Part shown: in pieces, positions 53,086 to 61,781 of the stretch
Layout of the letters: every line of letters starts with the position of its first letter
Numbering within the stretch: position 1 is the first letter of the stretch
DNA from: Denitrobaculum sp965225735
Lineage (GTDB): Bacteria; Pseudomonadota; Alphaproteobacteria; Kiloniellales; Kiloniellaceae
Reading direction: 5' to 3'
Assembly: GCA_965225735.1 (NCBI GenBank)
Contig: CBDDBN010000006.1
Location: 1-64,000, forward strand
DNA length: 64,000 bases
Program-made: the position numbers and the translations under genes
The notes under the pieces: model-generated
What the model was told of the DNA's origin: nothing
The model's input: the letters and a program-made list of their open reading frames with translations, nothing else
Databases searched by the model: none

Positions 53086-53541
53086 ATGGGAGACGCGGAG
53101 AAGATGAGCAGCTTGGAACAGGATCTGCGGGAAGAGGTGGAGCTGTTGCACCGCTTCTTCGTTCGCTGGTTTAACGGCACGGCGAAGCCATCGGAACTGG
53201 AGGAGATCTTCCTGCCACGGATGGACGATGAGACCTTTTTCGTCTCGCCGGACGGCCATCGCCTGGAGCGGGACAGCCTCGTCTCCATGTTCGGAGACGC
53301 GCACGGCAGCAATCCCGAATTCCGGATCGACGTGCGCGACGTCAGGCTTCTGCGCGATCTCGGCGATACGCTGCTGATTACATACTGCGAGTGGCAACGC
53401 GGCGCCCGCGCCTCGGCGAGAAGCGATAACGGACGCGTTACGACCGCATTGCTGGGCCGTGGCGCGCCTTTCAAGTGGCTGCATGTGCATGAAACCTGGC
53501 TGCCTGAGGCGGAGCAGGCCTCGGGAGATTACGCATTCTGA
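53086..53541 (+). CDS. NTF2-like protein (DUF4440-type)
   Basis: 151 residues; ATG at 53086 or 53104. LREEVELLHRFFVRWFNGTAKPSELEEIFLPRMDDETFFVSPDGHRLERDSLVSMFGDAHGSN and YCEWQRGARASARSDNGRVTTALL fit the NTF2/DUF4440 fold, as in the neighbour. The pair may be a divergent tandem duplication, with roles unknown. Third in the LysR-linked run. Confidence 0.7.
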   Translation: MGDAEKMSSLEQDLREEVELLHRFFVRWFNGTAKPSELEEIFLPRMDDETFFVSPDGHRLERDSLVSMFGDAHGSNPEFRIDVRDVRLLRDLGDTLLITYCEWQRGARASARSDNGRVTTALLGRGAPFKWLHVHETWLPEAEQASGDYAF

Positions 53542-53702
53542 AGAAGATCACGAGGGTGTGGGACGCGGATCAACAGCCGCCTCACGCCCTCGTGACAGAA
53601 GTTTTGTTGTGCCATACTGGCGCTCAGGGTCTTTATCGCCACATGCAGCTCAGCTTTAAGGCCTCTCGGGATCGGAGCACAGGCACGATGAAACAGGTCA
53701 CG

Positions 53703-54329
53703 ATGAAAAAGATTCTGGCACGCGCCGTCACGGCGGCTTTCTTTTCCCTCTCCCTGGCCCCTCTGTCGGCGCAGGCGGAGGACGGCACCGCGATTTTCGC
53801 AGGCGGCTGTTTCTGGTGCATCGAAAGCGACTTCGAGAAGGTCGAAGGCGTGAAGGACGTCGTGTCCGGCTACACCGGCGGCAAGACCGATAACCCGACC
53901 TATAAGAATCATACCGCGGCCAGACACCGCGAAGCTGTGCAGATCACCTACGATCCAGAAGTGATCAGCTACGCGGAGCTGTTGGAGATTTTCTGGCGCA
54001 CGGTGGATCCCCTGGATGGCGGCGGCCAGTTCTGCGACCGCGGCCACAGCTACACTACGGCCGTCTACGCCGGCAGCTTGGAAGAGATGCAGCAGGCGGA
54101 AGCCTCGAAGGCGACGATCGACAAATCGCAGAAGCTGCCATCCAAGATCGTGACCCCTATCCTGCCGGTCCAGCCCTTCTATCTGGCTGAGGACTATCAC
54201 CAGGACTATCACACCAAAAATCCACTGCAGTACCAGTTCTACCGCTACCGCTGCGGCCGCAACCAGCGGGTCGAAGAGCTCTGGGGCGACGAAGCCTATC
54301 GCGGCGTTACCAAGCACGCGGGCTCCTGA
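53703..54329 (+). CDS. msrA: Peptide methionine sulfoxide reductase MsrA, exported
   Basis: About 208 residues from ATG at 53703 (AGGT upstream; ATG at 53688 also possible). A signal peptide (KKILARAVTAAFFSLSLAPLSAQA) precedes the enzyme. Catalytic Cys in AIFAGGCFWCIESDF; YTGGKTDNPTYKNHTAARHREAVQITYDP is the substrate-binding region, and YHQDYHTKNPLQYQFYR the usual end. It reduces the S-form of methionine sulfoxide in proteins; here in the periplasm, unlike the cytosolic usual form. Confidence 0.9.
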   Translation: MKKILARAVTAAFFSLSLAPLSAQAEDGTAIFAGGCFWCIESDFEKVEGVKDVVSGYTGGKTDNPTYKNHTAARHREAVQITYDPEVISYAELLEIFWRTVDPLDGGGQFCDRGHSYTTAVYAGSLEEMQQAEASKATIDKSQKLPSKIVTPILPVQPFYLAEDYHQDYHTKNPLQYQFYRYRCGRNQRVEELWGDEAYRGVTKHAGS

Positions 54330-54529
54330 GTTTCACGTCGTCACAGCCCTCGAACTGATCTCCTGGCCCTTCTAAAAGAGACGGAGGCGATCGCCAAATC
54401 CGGGTCTCGCGCGCGTGCCTGTAGTGGGCAGGCGGCTGAGTCGCTAAGATAGGACGCGTTCCTCGCGTCCGGCGTTGGCATGATGCTGACGTTCGGAATG
54501 CGTTCTTAGGATAAAAAGCGAGCCGCCCC

Positions 54530-55072
54530 ATGAGCTTTTCGTTCGATGGATTTGTCGACGCCGCCCGTGCTGCTGCGTCCGAGGCCGACGCCAATCTGGC
54601 CGTGCGCGATGTCCTGCGCCAATACATAGCCGACCCGGACGCCATTATTCGCGCGACACCGGACGACAGTCAGGATGAAGTCCTGCTGTTCGAAGATGAG
54701 ACAGTCTCCATATGGCGCTGTCTGTTTCGGCCCCATGTCGTGATGCCTCCGCACGAACACCAACTTGATGCCCATATCGCGACATATGCGGGAGGCGAAA
54801 AGAATATCCTTTTCCATCGCCGGGACGGCCGACTTCGGCATCAAGCCACAAAGATCGTCAGGACCGGTGAAGTGCTGACTCTTGGCGAGGATTGCATCCA
54901 TGCAGTGACTGCGGACGGCGATCAGCCGTCACTGGCGTTACACATCTACATGGGTCCCCTGATGCAACTGGACCGGGGACTGTTCGATTGGGACAGCGGT
55001 AAAAGAATCGACTTCACGCTAGAAAAATTCGATGCCATGAAGCGGTCTTCCTCGGAGCTTCCGGACTACTGA
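54530..55072 (+). CDS. Cupin protein, cysteine-dioxygenase-like
   Basis: 180 residues. Cupin core LFRPHVVMPPHEHQLDAHIATYAGGEKNILFHRRDGRLRHQATKIVRTGEVLTLGEDCIHAVTADG, with the metal histidines in PPHEHQ and IHAV. The overall scheme resembles cysteine dioxygenase/2-aminoethanethiol dioxygenase relatives that are often unannotated. Its stop overlaps the DUF1989 start (TGATG), so the two proteins are translationally coupled and probably work together. Confidence 0.72.
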   Translation: MSFSFDGFVDAARAAASEADANLAVRDVLRQYIADPDAIIRATPDDSQDEVLLFEDETVSIWRCLFRPHVVMPPHEHQLDAHIATYAGGEKNILFHRRDGRLRHQATKIVRTGEVLTLGEDCIHAVTADGDQPSLALHIYMGPLMQLDRGLFDWDSGKRIDFTLEKFDAMKRSSSELPDY

Positions 55073-55695
55073 TGCCCGCTATGACTCCTGCCGGAGAAAT
55101 CATCGAAGATACGGTCGTCGCGGCCGGTCACCCCTGGAGCGGCCGGATCACAAAGGGCGATTATCTTCGTCTCATCGACCTGGAGGGCCAGCAGGCGATC
55201 GATTTCCTCTGCTACAACGCCGACGATCCCAGCGAGCGCTACCACGCGCCCAACAGCATCAAGATTCCGGGGCAGATCTATCTCGGCAAAGGCTCCATCC
55301 TGCGCTCTGTTCTGGCGCGCCCAATGATGACCATCGTGGAAGATACCTGCGGCGGGCATGACACCATCTTCGGCTGCTGCTCCTTCGCCTTAGACGAGGT
55401 GCGCTACGGCCAAACCAACGCACGCTGCTGTCAGCAAAACTTCGAAGAAGAACTGGGCCGCCACGGTCTGGGCCCGCGCGACGTGGTGCCGAACGTGAAT
55501 TTCTTCATGCGGGTTCCGGTCGCCCCGGACGGCAGCGCCAGCATCGTCGATGGCATTTCGAAGGCCGGAGACTATGTCGACCTGCGTGCTGAGATGGATA
55601 TCCTCGCGGTGCTCTCCAACTGCCCGGAAGCGCTCAACCCGGCAACGGGATCTGGCCCGACCCCGGTCCGGGCGATCATTTACCGGCCGGATTGA
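55072..55695 (+). CDS. DUF1989 protein (urea carboxylase-associated / carboxyguanidine-deiminase type)
   Basis: 207 residues. Family marks: GRITKGDYLRLIDLEGQQAIDFLCYNADDPSERYHAPNSIKI, CGGHDTIFGCCSF, NARCCQQNFEEEL and NVNFFMRVPV. DUF1989 proteins normally come as two subunits beside urea carboxylase or guanidine carboxylase and can deiminate carboxyguanidine. Here neither a second DUF1989 gene nor a carboxylase is present, only the coupled cupin. The role may therefore be different. Confidence 0.78.
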   Translation: MPAMTPAGEIIEDTVVAAGHPWSGRITKGDYLRLIDLEGQQAIDFLCYNADDPSERYHAPNSIKIPGQIYLGKGSILRSVLARPMMTIVEDTCGGHDTIFGCCSFALDEVRYGQTNARCCQQNFEEELGRHGLGPRDVVPNVNFFMRVPVAPDGSASIVDGISKAGDYVDLRAEMDILAVLSNCPEALNPATGSGPTPVRAIIYRPD

Positions 55696-55804
55696 CCGAT
55701 CAAATCACCGCGGGTTGCGAGAGGCTACCCTTCCGACTTTAGATTCCTGCGATATACTAGGGTCTCGTCCGATCTTCCCGCGGCTTTTCTCGAAAGGTTC
55801 CGAT

Positions 55805-56464
55805 ATGAACAAGCTTCTGAGCACGGCTCTTCTTCTCGCACTTGCTGCACCGGCGCAAGCGGAGGAAAAACGCGAACTCGGGGCGCATGAGCACGGGGTC
55901 GGGGCGCTCAACATCGCTTTCGAGGGACGCCAGGTGGCCATGGAGCTGGAAGCACCCGGCGCCGATATCGTCGGTTTCGAGTACCACGCGGAAAGCAGCG
56001 AAGACCGGGCGAAAATCGACGACGCCATCGCCTTGCTGGCCAAGCCGCTCGATCTCTTCGTTCTGCCAGCCGAAGCTAAGTGTAAGGTCACGGAAGCGCG
56101 CGTCGCGCTCGAGGGCGAAGAGGACCACGAAGACCACGACGAACATGACCATGATCACGATCATGAAAAACATGACGAGCACGCGGATCACGACGACCAC
56201 GGCAAGCATGAGGACCATGCGGAGCACAAGGATCACGCAGAGCATGAACACCACGCCGAGGAAGAACGCGAGCATACGGAGTTTCATGCCGAGTACCTTT
56301 TGACCTGCGCCGAACCGGAGGCCATCGACAGCATTGAGTTCATCTACTTCGAGCATTTCGAAAACGCCCGGGAGCTTGAGGTCCAGATGATTTCGGATCG
56401 CGGAACGAAGGGCTTCGAGGTCGAGCGCAGCGCGCCTCGCCTCGATCTGACCGGTATGATCTGA
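55805..56464 (+). CDS. zrgA: ZrgA-like zinc-binding periplasmic protein (DUF2796)
   Basis: 219 residues. Signal peptide MNKLLSTALLLALAAPAQA. Start motif RELGAHEHGVGALNIAFEGRQVAMELEAPGADIVGFEY is typical of DUF2796/ZrgA. The middle (about residues 100-150) is almost all His, Asp, Glu and Lys, giving many HD/HE pairs that can bind zinc. The C-terminal part LLTCAEPEAIDSIEFIYFEHFENARELEVQMIS completes the domain. In Vibrio ZrgA captures zinc for an ABC importer; the following ABC genes fit that. Confidence 0.82.
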   Translation: MNKLLSTALLLALAAPAQAEEKRELGAHEHGVGALNIAFEGRQVAMELEAPGADIVGFEYHAESSEDRAKIDDAIALLAKPLDLFVLPAEAKCKVTEARVALEGEEDHEDHDEHDHDHDHEKHDEHADHDDHGKHEDHAEHKDHAEHEHHAEEEREHTEFHAEYLLTCAEPEAIDSIEFIYFEHFENARELEVQMISDRGTKGFEVERSAPRLDLTGMI

Positions 56465-56504
56465 AAGACATGATCTGAGCGGCCATCGCCACTTGCAGGA
56501 AAGC

Positions 56505-57209
56505 GTGGAAAAGTCTCTGGCGGTCGAACTGACCGAGGTCGGCTTCCGCTGGCCAGGACCCGCGTCCTTTCGGCTTTCCGTGCATTCCTTCGCCTTGGAA
56601 CGTGGTAGCCGCCTTTTGTTGCTGGGCGAGAGCGGATCGGGCAAGTCCACGCTGCTTAGCCTGATCTGCGGCATCGTCGCGGCCCAACAAGGCCGCATCG
56701 CCATCGACGGTCAGGATCTTTGCAGCCTGTCGAGCGGCGCCCGCGACCGCTTTCGCGCCGAGCATATCGGCGTCATCTTCCAGCAGTTCAATCTGCTGCC
56801 TTACGCAACAGCCCTGGACAACATCCTGCTGCCGCTGCACTTCGCGCCAGCGCGGCGGCAACGGGCCGGAAACGCAAAGGAAGAAGCGCTGCGTCTGGCC
56901 GACGCCATGGGCCTGCCTGCAGCACTGATGACGGAAGGAACCGCGGGCGCACTCAGCGTCGGTCAGCAACAGCGGGTCGCGGTCGCCCGCGCCCTGATCG
57001 GGCAACCCTCCCTGATCGTGGCCGACGAGCCGACCTCGGCGCTCGATGCGGCAACGCAGAACGCCTTTTTGGACCTTCTGTTCGCGCGCTGCGCCGAAGC
57101 CGGATCCAGTTTGCTGATGGTCAGCCATGACGAGCGCCTGTCGGAACGCTTCGACAAGTGTCTGAGGCTCGAAGAGATCGCCAGCGTCGAGCGCGGGGAA
57201 GCGGCATGA
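56505..57209 (+). CDS. ABC transporter ATP-binding protein (zinc acquisition, ZrgB/LolD-like)
   Basis: About 234 residues from GTG at 56505 (AGGAA 4 bases upstream; TTG at 56493 is open too). Walker A LGESGSGKSTLLSL, Q-loop VIFQQFNLLPY, signature ALSVGQQQRVAVARA (S-V-G-Q), Walker B LIVADEPTSALD and switch His in SHDERLSERF. LolD/MacB-like ATPase; drives the permease encoded directly after it (ATGA overlap). Confidence 0.85.
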   Translation: MEKSLAVELTEVGFRWPGPASFRLSVHSFALERGSRLLLLGESGSGKSTLLSLICGIVAAQQGRIAIDGQDLCSLSSGARDRFRAEHIGVIFQQFNLLPYATALDNILLPLHFAPARRQRAGNAKEEALRLADAMGLPAALMTEGTAGALSVGQQQRVAVARALIGQPSLIVADEPTSALDAATQNAFLDLLFARCAEAGSSLLMVSHDERLSERFDKCLRLEEIASVERGEAA

Positions 57210-58459
57210 TCCTTTTCCGGCTCGCTGCGCGATCGCTCACCAGCCGCGCCCTGACTGTCACGTTGACGATCTTCGCGATCGCGCTGTCGGTTGCGCTTTT
57301 TCTGGGCGTGGAGAAGGTCCGCACGGGCGCGCGGGCCAGCTTCGCGGACACCATCTCGAACACCGATCTGATCGTCGGCGCGCGCTCCGGCTCTGTGCAG
57401 TTGCTGCTCTATTCAGTGTTCCGCATCGGCAATGCCACCAACAACATGACCTGGGAGAGCTACCAGGACCTGGCGGGGCGGCCCGAGGTGGACTGGATCG
57501 TTCCCATCTCCCTGGGCGACAGCCACCGGCAGTTCCGGGTCATGGGCACCACCGCGGAGTACTTCGAACGATACAAGTACCGGGGTGGGCGCGCCCTTGC
57601 CTTCGAAGAGGGGACGGCCTTTACCGACCTCTTCGACGCGGTGATCGGCGCCGATGTTGCCGCGACCCTGGGTTACCGCATGGACGACCCCATCGTGGTG
57701 GCCCACGGCCTCGCCTCCTTCTCCAAACACGAGGACCAACCCTTTCGCATCTCCGGCATCCTGGAAAAGACGGGCACGCCGGTGGACCGCACGGTGATCG
57801 TCAGCCTGGAGGCCATCGAGGCGATCCACGTGGACTGGCAGGGCGGCGCCAAGGTGCCGGGCCGGACCACACCGGTCGAGGTCATCCGGCAGATGGATCT
57901 GACACCCAAAGCGGTGACCGCCGCCATGCTTGGGGTGAAGTCCCGGCTCAAGGTCTTCCAACTGCAGCGGGCCATCAACGAATACCCGCAGGAACCGCTG
58001 CTGGCCGTGCTTCCCGGCGTGGCCTTGCAGGAGCTCTGGGAGATCGTCGGTGTCGCCGAAACGGCGTTGATCGGTGTTTCGGCCATGGTGGTCGTCACGG
58101 CCCTGCTGGGTATGGCGGCCATGATCTTTTCAGGCCTGAACGAAAGGCGGCGCGAAATGGCGATCCTGCGCGCCGTTGGCGCGCGTCCCATCACGATTCT
58201 ACAACTGTTAATGGCTGAAGCGACGCTGATGGCCGCTCTGGGCGCGGCGCTGGGGATAGGGCTGCTGTTCACGGGATTGTGGGTCGCACGGCCTTACGTG
58301 GACGCCGCCTTCGGGTTATATTTACCCATCGAAGGCCTGTCGTTGCGCGAGGCTTTGGTCGTACTGGCCGTGGTGGCCGCCGGGGCCGTTACGAGCCTTT
58401 TTCCGGCTTTGCGCGCCTACAGGCTCTCGCTCGCAGACGGTATGACCGTACGGAACTGA
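57206..58459 (+). CDS. FtsX-family ABC permease (zinc acquisition)
   Basis: About 417 residues from ATG at 57206. Four membrane segments: one near residues 13-32 and three near the C terminus (LIGVSAMVVVTALLGMAAMIF, LMAALGAALGIGLLFTGLW, LVVLAVVAAGAVTSLF), with a large extracytoplasmic domain between. The coupling motif NERRREMAILRAVGARPITILQLLMAE is FtsX/MacB-typical. With its ATPase it may move or hand over zinc or a zinc-binding protein rather than import it as ZnuABC does. Confidence 0.85.
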   Translation: MILFRLAARSLTSRALTVTLTIFAIALSVALFLGVEKVRTGARASFADTISNTDLIVGARSGSVQLLLYSVFRIGNATNNMTWESYQDLAGRPEVDWIVPISLGDSHRQFRVMGTTAEYFERYKYRGGRALAFEEGTAFTDLFDAVIGADVAATLGYRMDDPIVVAHGLASFSKHEDQPFRISGILEKTGTPVDRTVIVSLEAIEAIHVDWQGGAKVPGRTTPVEVIRQMDLTPKAVTAAMLGVKSRLKVFQLQRAINEYPQEPLLAVLPGVALQELWEIVGVAETALIGVSAMVVVTALLGMAAMIFSGLNERRREMAILRAVGARPITILQLLMAEATLMAALGAALGIGLLFTGLWVARPYVDAAFGLYLPIEGLSLREALVVLAVVAAGAVTSLFPALRAYRLSLADGMTVRN

Positions 58460-58492
58460 CAGGAAACGGGTGCCGGACAAGGGGCAGAATTT

Positions 58493-59044
58493 ATGACTTC
58501 TTCGCTTCGTTTTCATAGAGGAATCCCCCGGCTGGGGCGCAGAGAAGTACTGGCGTCGCTGGCCGGCGGCGTCGCCCTTGCGTTGGCGCCGCGCGCAGCC
58601 TTTGCTGCAACGGATGTCGTGGAGATCGAATGGGGCGACCTCGTACCTGAAGGCGAAGGCCTCGCCATGGAAACCCTGCGCGGCATCGGCATTGTGCAGC
58701 ACGGTCAGCTCTCGACCGGCTTCACACAGCAGGAAGCCTCTGGCGTCACCACGGAGTACAACGGCAAAAGAGTCCGGCTGCCCGGCTTCATCGTACCCAT
58801 CGCCTTTTCCGGCACAGCCGTGAAAGCTTTCGTTCTGGTGCCCTATGTGGGTGCCTGCGTGCACGTCCCGCCGCCGCCAGCCAATCAGCTGGTTTTCGTG
58901 ACCACGGAAGAGCCCTACGAAAGCAAGGGGCTGTTCGAACCTGTGACCGTGACCGGCCTTTTCGAGACCGCCGCAACCGACACGGAAATCGCCGAGATCG
59001 GCTACGTGCTGACGGCGGACAAGATCGAGCCGTACGAACTCTAG
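58493..59044 (+). CDS. DUF3299 exported protein of the zinc operon
   Basis: 183 residues. Leader RLGRREVLASLAGGVALALAPRAAFA resembles a Tat signal. DUF3299 core: GKRVRLPGFIVPIAFSGTAVKAFVLVPYVGACVHVPPPPANQLVFV, with a conserved Cys and His (GACVHVPPPPANQ). Function unknown; it co-occurs with ZrgA-type proteins in zinc-regulated operons and closes this one. Confidence 0.82.
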   Translation: MTSSLRFHRGIPRLGRREVLASLAGGVALALAPRAAFAATDVVEIEWGDLVPEGEGLAMETLRGIGIVQHGQLSTGFTQQEASGVTTEYNGKRVRLPGFIVPIAFSGTAVKAFVLVPYVGACVHVPPPPANQLVFVTTEEPYESKGLFEPVTVTGLFETAATDTEIAEIGYVLTADKIEPYEL

Positions 59045-59067
59045 AGCGCCCCATCTCTAGAGCAGCT

Positions 59068-59880
59068 TTAAATCAGCAGTTCCGCCCTCATGAAGGTCAC
59101 CGCCTGTCCGGTCAGAAAAACGCGCTCGCCCTTTAACTCGCAGGCCAGGTGACCGCCGCGTGCTGAAGCCTGAAAGGCGTGCAGCTCAGTCTTGTTCAGC
59201 TTTTCCGCCCAATAAGGCACCAGGGTTGCATGAGTGGAGCCCGTCACCGGATCTTCCGGAATGCCCGCGCCTGGCGCGAAGTAGCGCGACAGGAAATCAT
59301 AAGACTGCCCGGCATCGGCGCGTGCTGTGATCACAAGCCCCAACGGATGCAAGGTTTCGATCAGCATCATATTGGGCTGGAAACTGCGCACGGCCGCTTC
59401 GTCGGAAAGCTCAACGAAGAGATTCTCAAAGTTGCGGGCGGCAGCGCGGAATCCTTCCGTGAAGATCCCGGAAAAAACTTCTGGCAGAGGATCCAGCGGC
59501 TCCGGCGGGAAGCAAGGCACATCGAGACGGTAGCGCCCCTCACCGTCCCGACACACGCGGATCGTCCCGACCTGCGTTTCAAAGATAAAATCGCCCGCAA
59601 TTCCAAGTTCCGCAGCCAGGGTATGGGCTGTCGCCAGGGTCGCGTGCCCGCAAAAGGCCGCCTCATGCACCGGTGTGAACCAGCGCAGGTCCCAGCTCTC
59701 TCCATGGCGTCGGACGAAGGCGGTCTCAGCCAGATTGTTTTCCCCGGCGATCCGGCAAAGCAGATCGTCCTCAGGCCAGGCCGCGGGCCACTCCTCCAGC
59801 ACCAGAACCGCGGCCGGATTGCCCGCGAAGACCCGGTCGGTGAAGGCATCCACCTGATGCAGAACCCAGTTCTGAGACAA
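59068..59880 (-). CDS. PhzF-family isomerase/epimerase
   Basis: About 270 residues. The TTG at 59880 is chosen because GGGGGAGGG lies 4 bases upstream and the family begins right there (LHQVDAFTDRVFAGNPAAVLVL); the frame continues to 59943 inside the regulator gene. Catalytic Glu in ENNLAETAFV, then GHATLATAHTL and the C-terminal DPVTGSTHATLVPYW, where PhzF's second half repeats the fold. It catalyses double-bond shifts or epimerisation on an amino-acid-like compound. Overlaps no coding sequence of the regulator except at its stop region. Confidence 0.85.
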   Translation of the reverse strand: MSQNWVLHQVDAFTDRVFAGNPAAVLVLEEWPAAWPEDDLLCRIAGENNLAETAFVRRHGESWDLRWFTPVHEAAFCGHATLATAHTLAAELGIAGDFIFETQVGTIRVCRDGEGRYRLDVPCFPPEPLDPLPEVFSGIFTEGFRAAARNFENLFVELSDEAAVRSFQPNMMLIETLHPLGLVITARADAGQSYDFLSRYFAPGAGIPEDPVTGSTHATLVPYWAEKLNKTELHAFQASARGGHLACELKGERVFLTGQAVTFMRAELLI

Positions 59881-59894
59881 GGCGCCCTCCCCCG

Positions 59895-60506
59895 CTAAGC
59901 TTTGATCACGAACTTGCACAAAAGCTTGTCGCCGCGCTCGCACTGTTCGTCCACCTCGGCACCCGTTACCTTCGCGAAGAAAGCCTCCATCACCGAGCAG
60001 ACGCAGGGTTCCTGCCGGACGGCGCGACCAAGCGGGCAGCTATAGCTACGCACAACGGCACCCTCCTCGGTGGTCTCGACCACCGTCTCTGCCCCCACGC
60101 TGTCGGCGAAATCAGTCGCGGCTTTCAGGCGGTCGGAGAAAGCCTGTCGCTCCTCCAATTCCAGATGACCTGCCATCTTCTGACCCACCTGCAGCATCAA
60201 GTGCTGGATCTGTTCTCGGGAGAGTTGCTCCGGCAGGGCTTGCAGAAGCAGTTCGGCAAAGGGCGGATAAGCACGGGAAGCCACGTCCTCGCGTCCCGCC
60301 ACGGCGGCATATTCAACCGCCGGCTTTCCGACCCGCCTGGCGCGCCGTTCGCTACCCTCGACTAAACCGTCTGCTTCCAGCTGGCGCAGAGGCACAATCA
60401 CCGCATTCCGAGTGACATCGAGCCGCGCAGACAGCTCCGTCACCGTCAGCGCATCGCGCCGCAGCAGCGAGAGGATTTCGTCCTTCGTGGACATTGTTTC
60501 ACCCAT
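59895..60506 (-). CDS. HTH regulator of the SufR-like (Fe-S sensing) type
   Basis: About 203 residues from ATG at 60506 (MGETMSTKDEILSLLRR), with 60494 also possible. Winged helix: LLRRDALTVTELSARLDVTRNAVIVPLRQLEADGLVEGSERRARRVGKPAVEY. The C-terminal cysteines CPLGRAVRQEPCVCSVMEAFFAKVTGAEVDEQCERGDKLLC are the SufR/DeoR-type cluster region that can hold a [4Fe-4S] cluster. Such regulators respond to iron or redox state. It lies divergent from the peroxidase gene at 60647, which it may control. Confidence 0.8.
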   Translation of the reverse strand: MGETMSTKDEILSLLRRDALTVTELSARLDVTRNAVIVPLRQLEADGLVEGSERRARRVGKPAVEYAAVAGREDVASRAYPPFAELLLQALPEQLSREQIQHLMLQVGQKMAGHLELEERQAFSDRLKAATDFADSVGAETVVETTEEGAVVRSYSCPLGRAVRQEPCVCSVMEAFFAKVTGAEVDEQCERGDKLLCKFVIKA

Positions 60507-60646
60507 TTTTTTCTTATCTCCCAAAGATTTATAGCTGAGTCTCGAAAAGTTCAACGGGAAAAACTAATTATAACAATATTTATTGTTGATAATGTTATTA
60601 TATATGATAGCGTCCCCCACAAGAGAGAACCCGTCTAGGAGCAACC

Positions 60647-61687
60647 ATGCGGAATTCACGCGACCTGCGGGCCATCAAGGCACCGCGTTTCTCGATCTTT
60701 TACGGACCCATTGCAGCAGGACTTTTCGCCATGACCCTCGCGACGAACCCGCTATCCCCGGCTGTGGCCCAGACCACGCCGGAAGACACGATCAATGCCC
60801 TCAACGGCGTCTTCGGCCGGCACGCGGGAGAACGGACATCGCACGCCAAAGGCTTCTGCGCCGCCGGTCAGTTCATTCCTTCGGCGGAGGGCAGCAGTTT
60901 TTCGAGCAGTCCGCTGTTCAAGGGGCCCGCGATGCCGGTGACCGCCCGCTTCTCAACCGGCGGCGGCAACCCGAAGGCTTCGGACAAAAGCAGATCCGTA
61001 CGCGGTCTCGGCGCACGCTTTCATCTGCCGAACGAAGAGGAACTGGACCTGGTGATGATCACGGCGCCAACCTTCTTCGCCGCCACCCCTGAGCAGTTCG
61101 TCGAGTTCCTGAAGGTCCGCACGGCGGATCCCGCGACTGGGAAGAAAGACCCGGCGAAGATCAAAGCCTTCAACGAGGCGAATCCCAACGTGATGCCGCA
61201 TCTCAATCATGTTTCCCAAAGCCCGCCGCCGGCGAGCTATGCGACCACACCCTACCACTCGACCCACGCTTTTCTGTTCGAAACCCCGAACGGCAAGGAA
61301 CAGGCTGCACGCTGGAGCGTCGAGCCGGTGGGCGGCTTCAAGGGTTTGAGCGAGGAGCAGGAGTCCAGCTTCCCCGACGACTTCCTGCAAGGCGAACTGC
61401 GGAAGCGCCTGGAACGCGGCCCAGCGCAGTGGGAGATCTATCTGCAGGTCGCCGAGGCGGGCGACCCTCTCAACGACCCAACAGCCCCCTGGCCCAACAC
61501 CCGGCGCCGGGTCAACGTCGGCCGCCTGGTGATCGACCGGCTGATCGAACCGGGCGCGGATGATGACTGCACCGGCTTCGTCTACGACCCCAACAACCTG
61601 CCTAGCGGCATCGCAGCGACGGAAGACCCGATCCTGGCCATCCGCAGCCCGGCCTATGCTGTTTCCTTTGGCAGGCGTTCGGAGTAG
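60647..61687 (+). CDS. Catalase-like peroxidase, SrpA type, exported
   Basis: 346 residues. N-terminal signal (FSIFYGPIAAGLFAMTLATNPLSPAVA) then NGVFGRHAGERTSHAKGFCAAGQFIPS, the short-catalase entry with catalytic His. VTARFSTGGGNPKASDKSRSVRGLGARFHLP, LVMITAPTFFAATPEQFVEFLK and the haem Tyr region toward FDPNNLPSGIA-like VYDPNNLPSGI are SrpA family marks. These are reduced catalases acting as peroxidases on organic peroxides in the periplasm. Confidence 0.85.
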   Translation: MRNSRDLRAIKAPRFSIFYGPIAAGLFAMTLATNPLSPAVAQTTPEDTINALNGVFGRHAGERTSHAKGFCAAGQFIPSAEGSSFSSSPLFKGPAMPVTARFSTGGGNPKASDKSRSVRGLGARFHLPNEEELDLVMITAPTFFAATPEQFVEFLKVRTADPATGKKDPAKIKAFNEANPNVMPHLNHVSQSPPPASYATTPYHSTHAFLFETPNGKEQAARWSVEPVGGFKGLSEEQESSFPDDFLQGELRKRLERGPAQWEIYLQVAEAGDPLNDPTAPWPNTRRRVNVGRLVIDRLIEPGADDDCTGFVYDPNNLPSGIAATEDPILAIRSPAYAVSFGRRSE

Positions 61688-61713
61688 CGAGAGGATAGTA
61701 GAACGGCAGTTGG

Positions 61714-61743
61714 TGTTCGCGGCAGCTTAATCTGCCGCGAACA
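61714..61743. terminator. Strong 12-bp hairpin after the catalase-like gene
   Basis: TGTTCGCGGCAG, loop CTTAAT, CTGCCGCGAACA: a perfect stem 26 bases past the stop. No T tract follows on either strand; it may end transcripts from both sides with Rho or protect RNA 3' ends. Confidence 0.5.
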
Positions 61744-61781
61744 GGTCGCCGACAACGGCCATGTGCAGCGGTGACTTTGGG

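Noticed and set aside
56130..56270. Degenerate GAY/CAY tandem repeats
   Set aside because: These encode the His/Asp-rich zinc-binding segment of the ZrgA-like protein.
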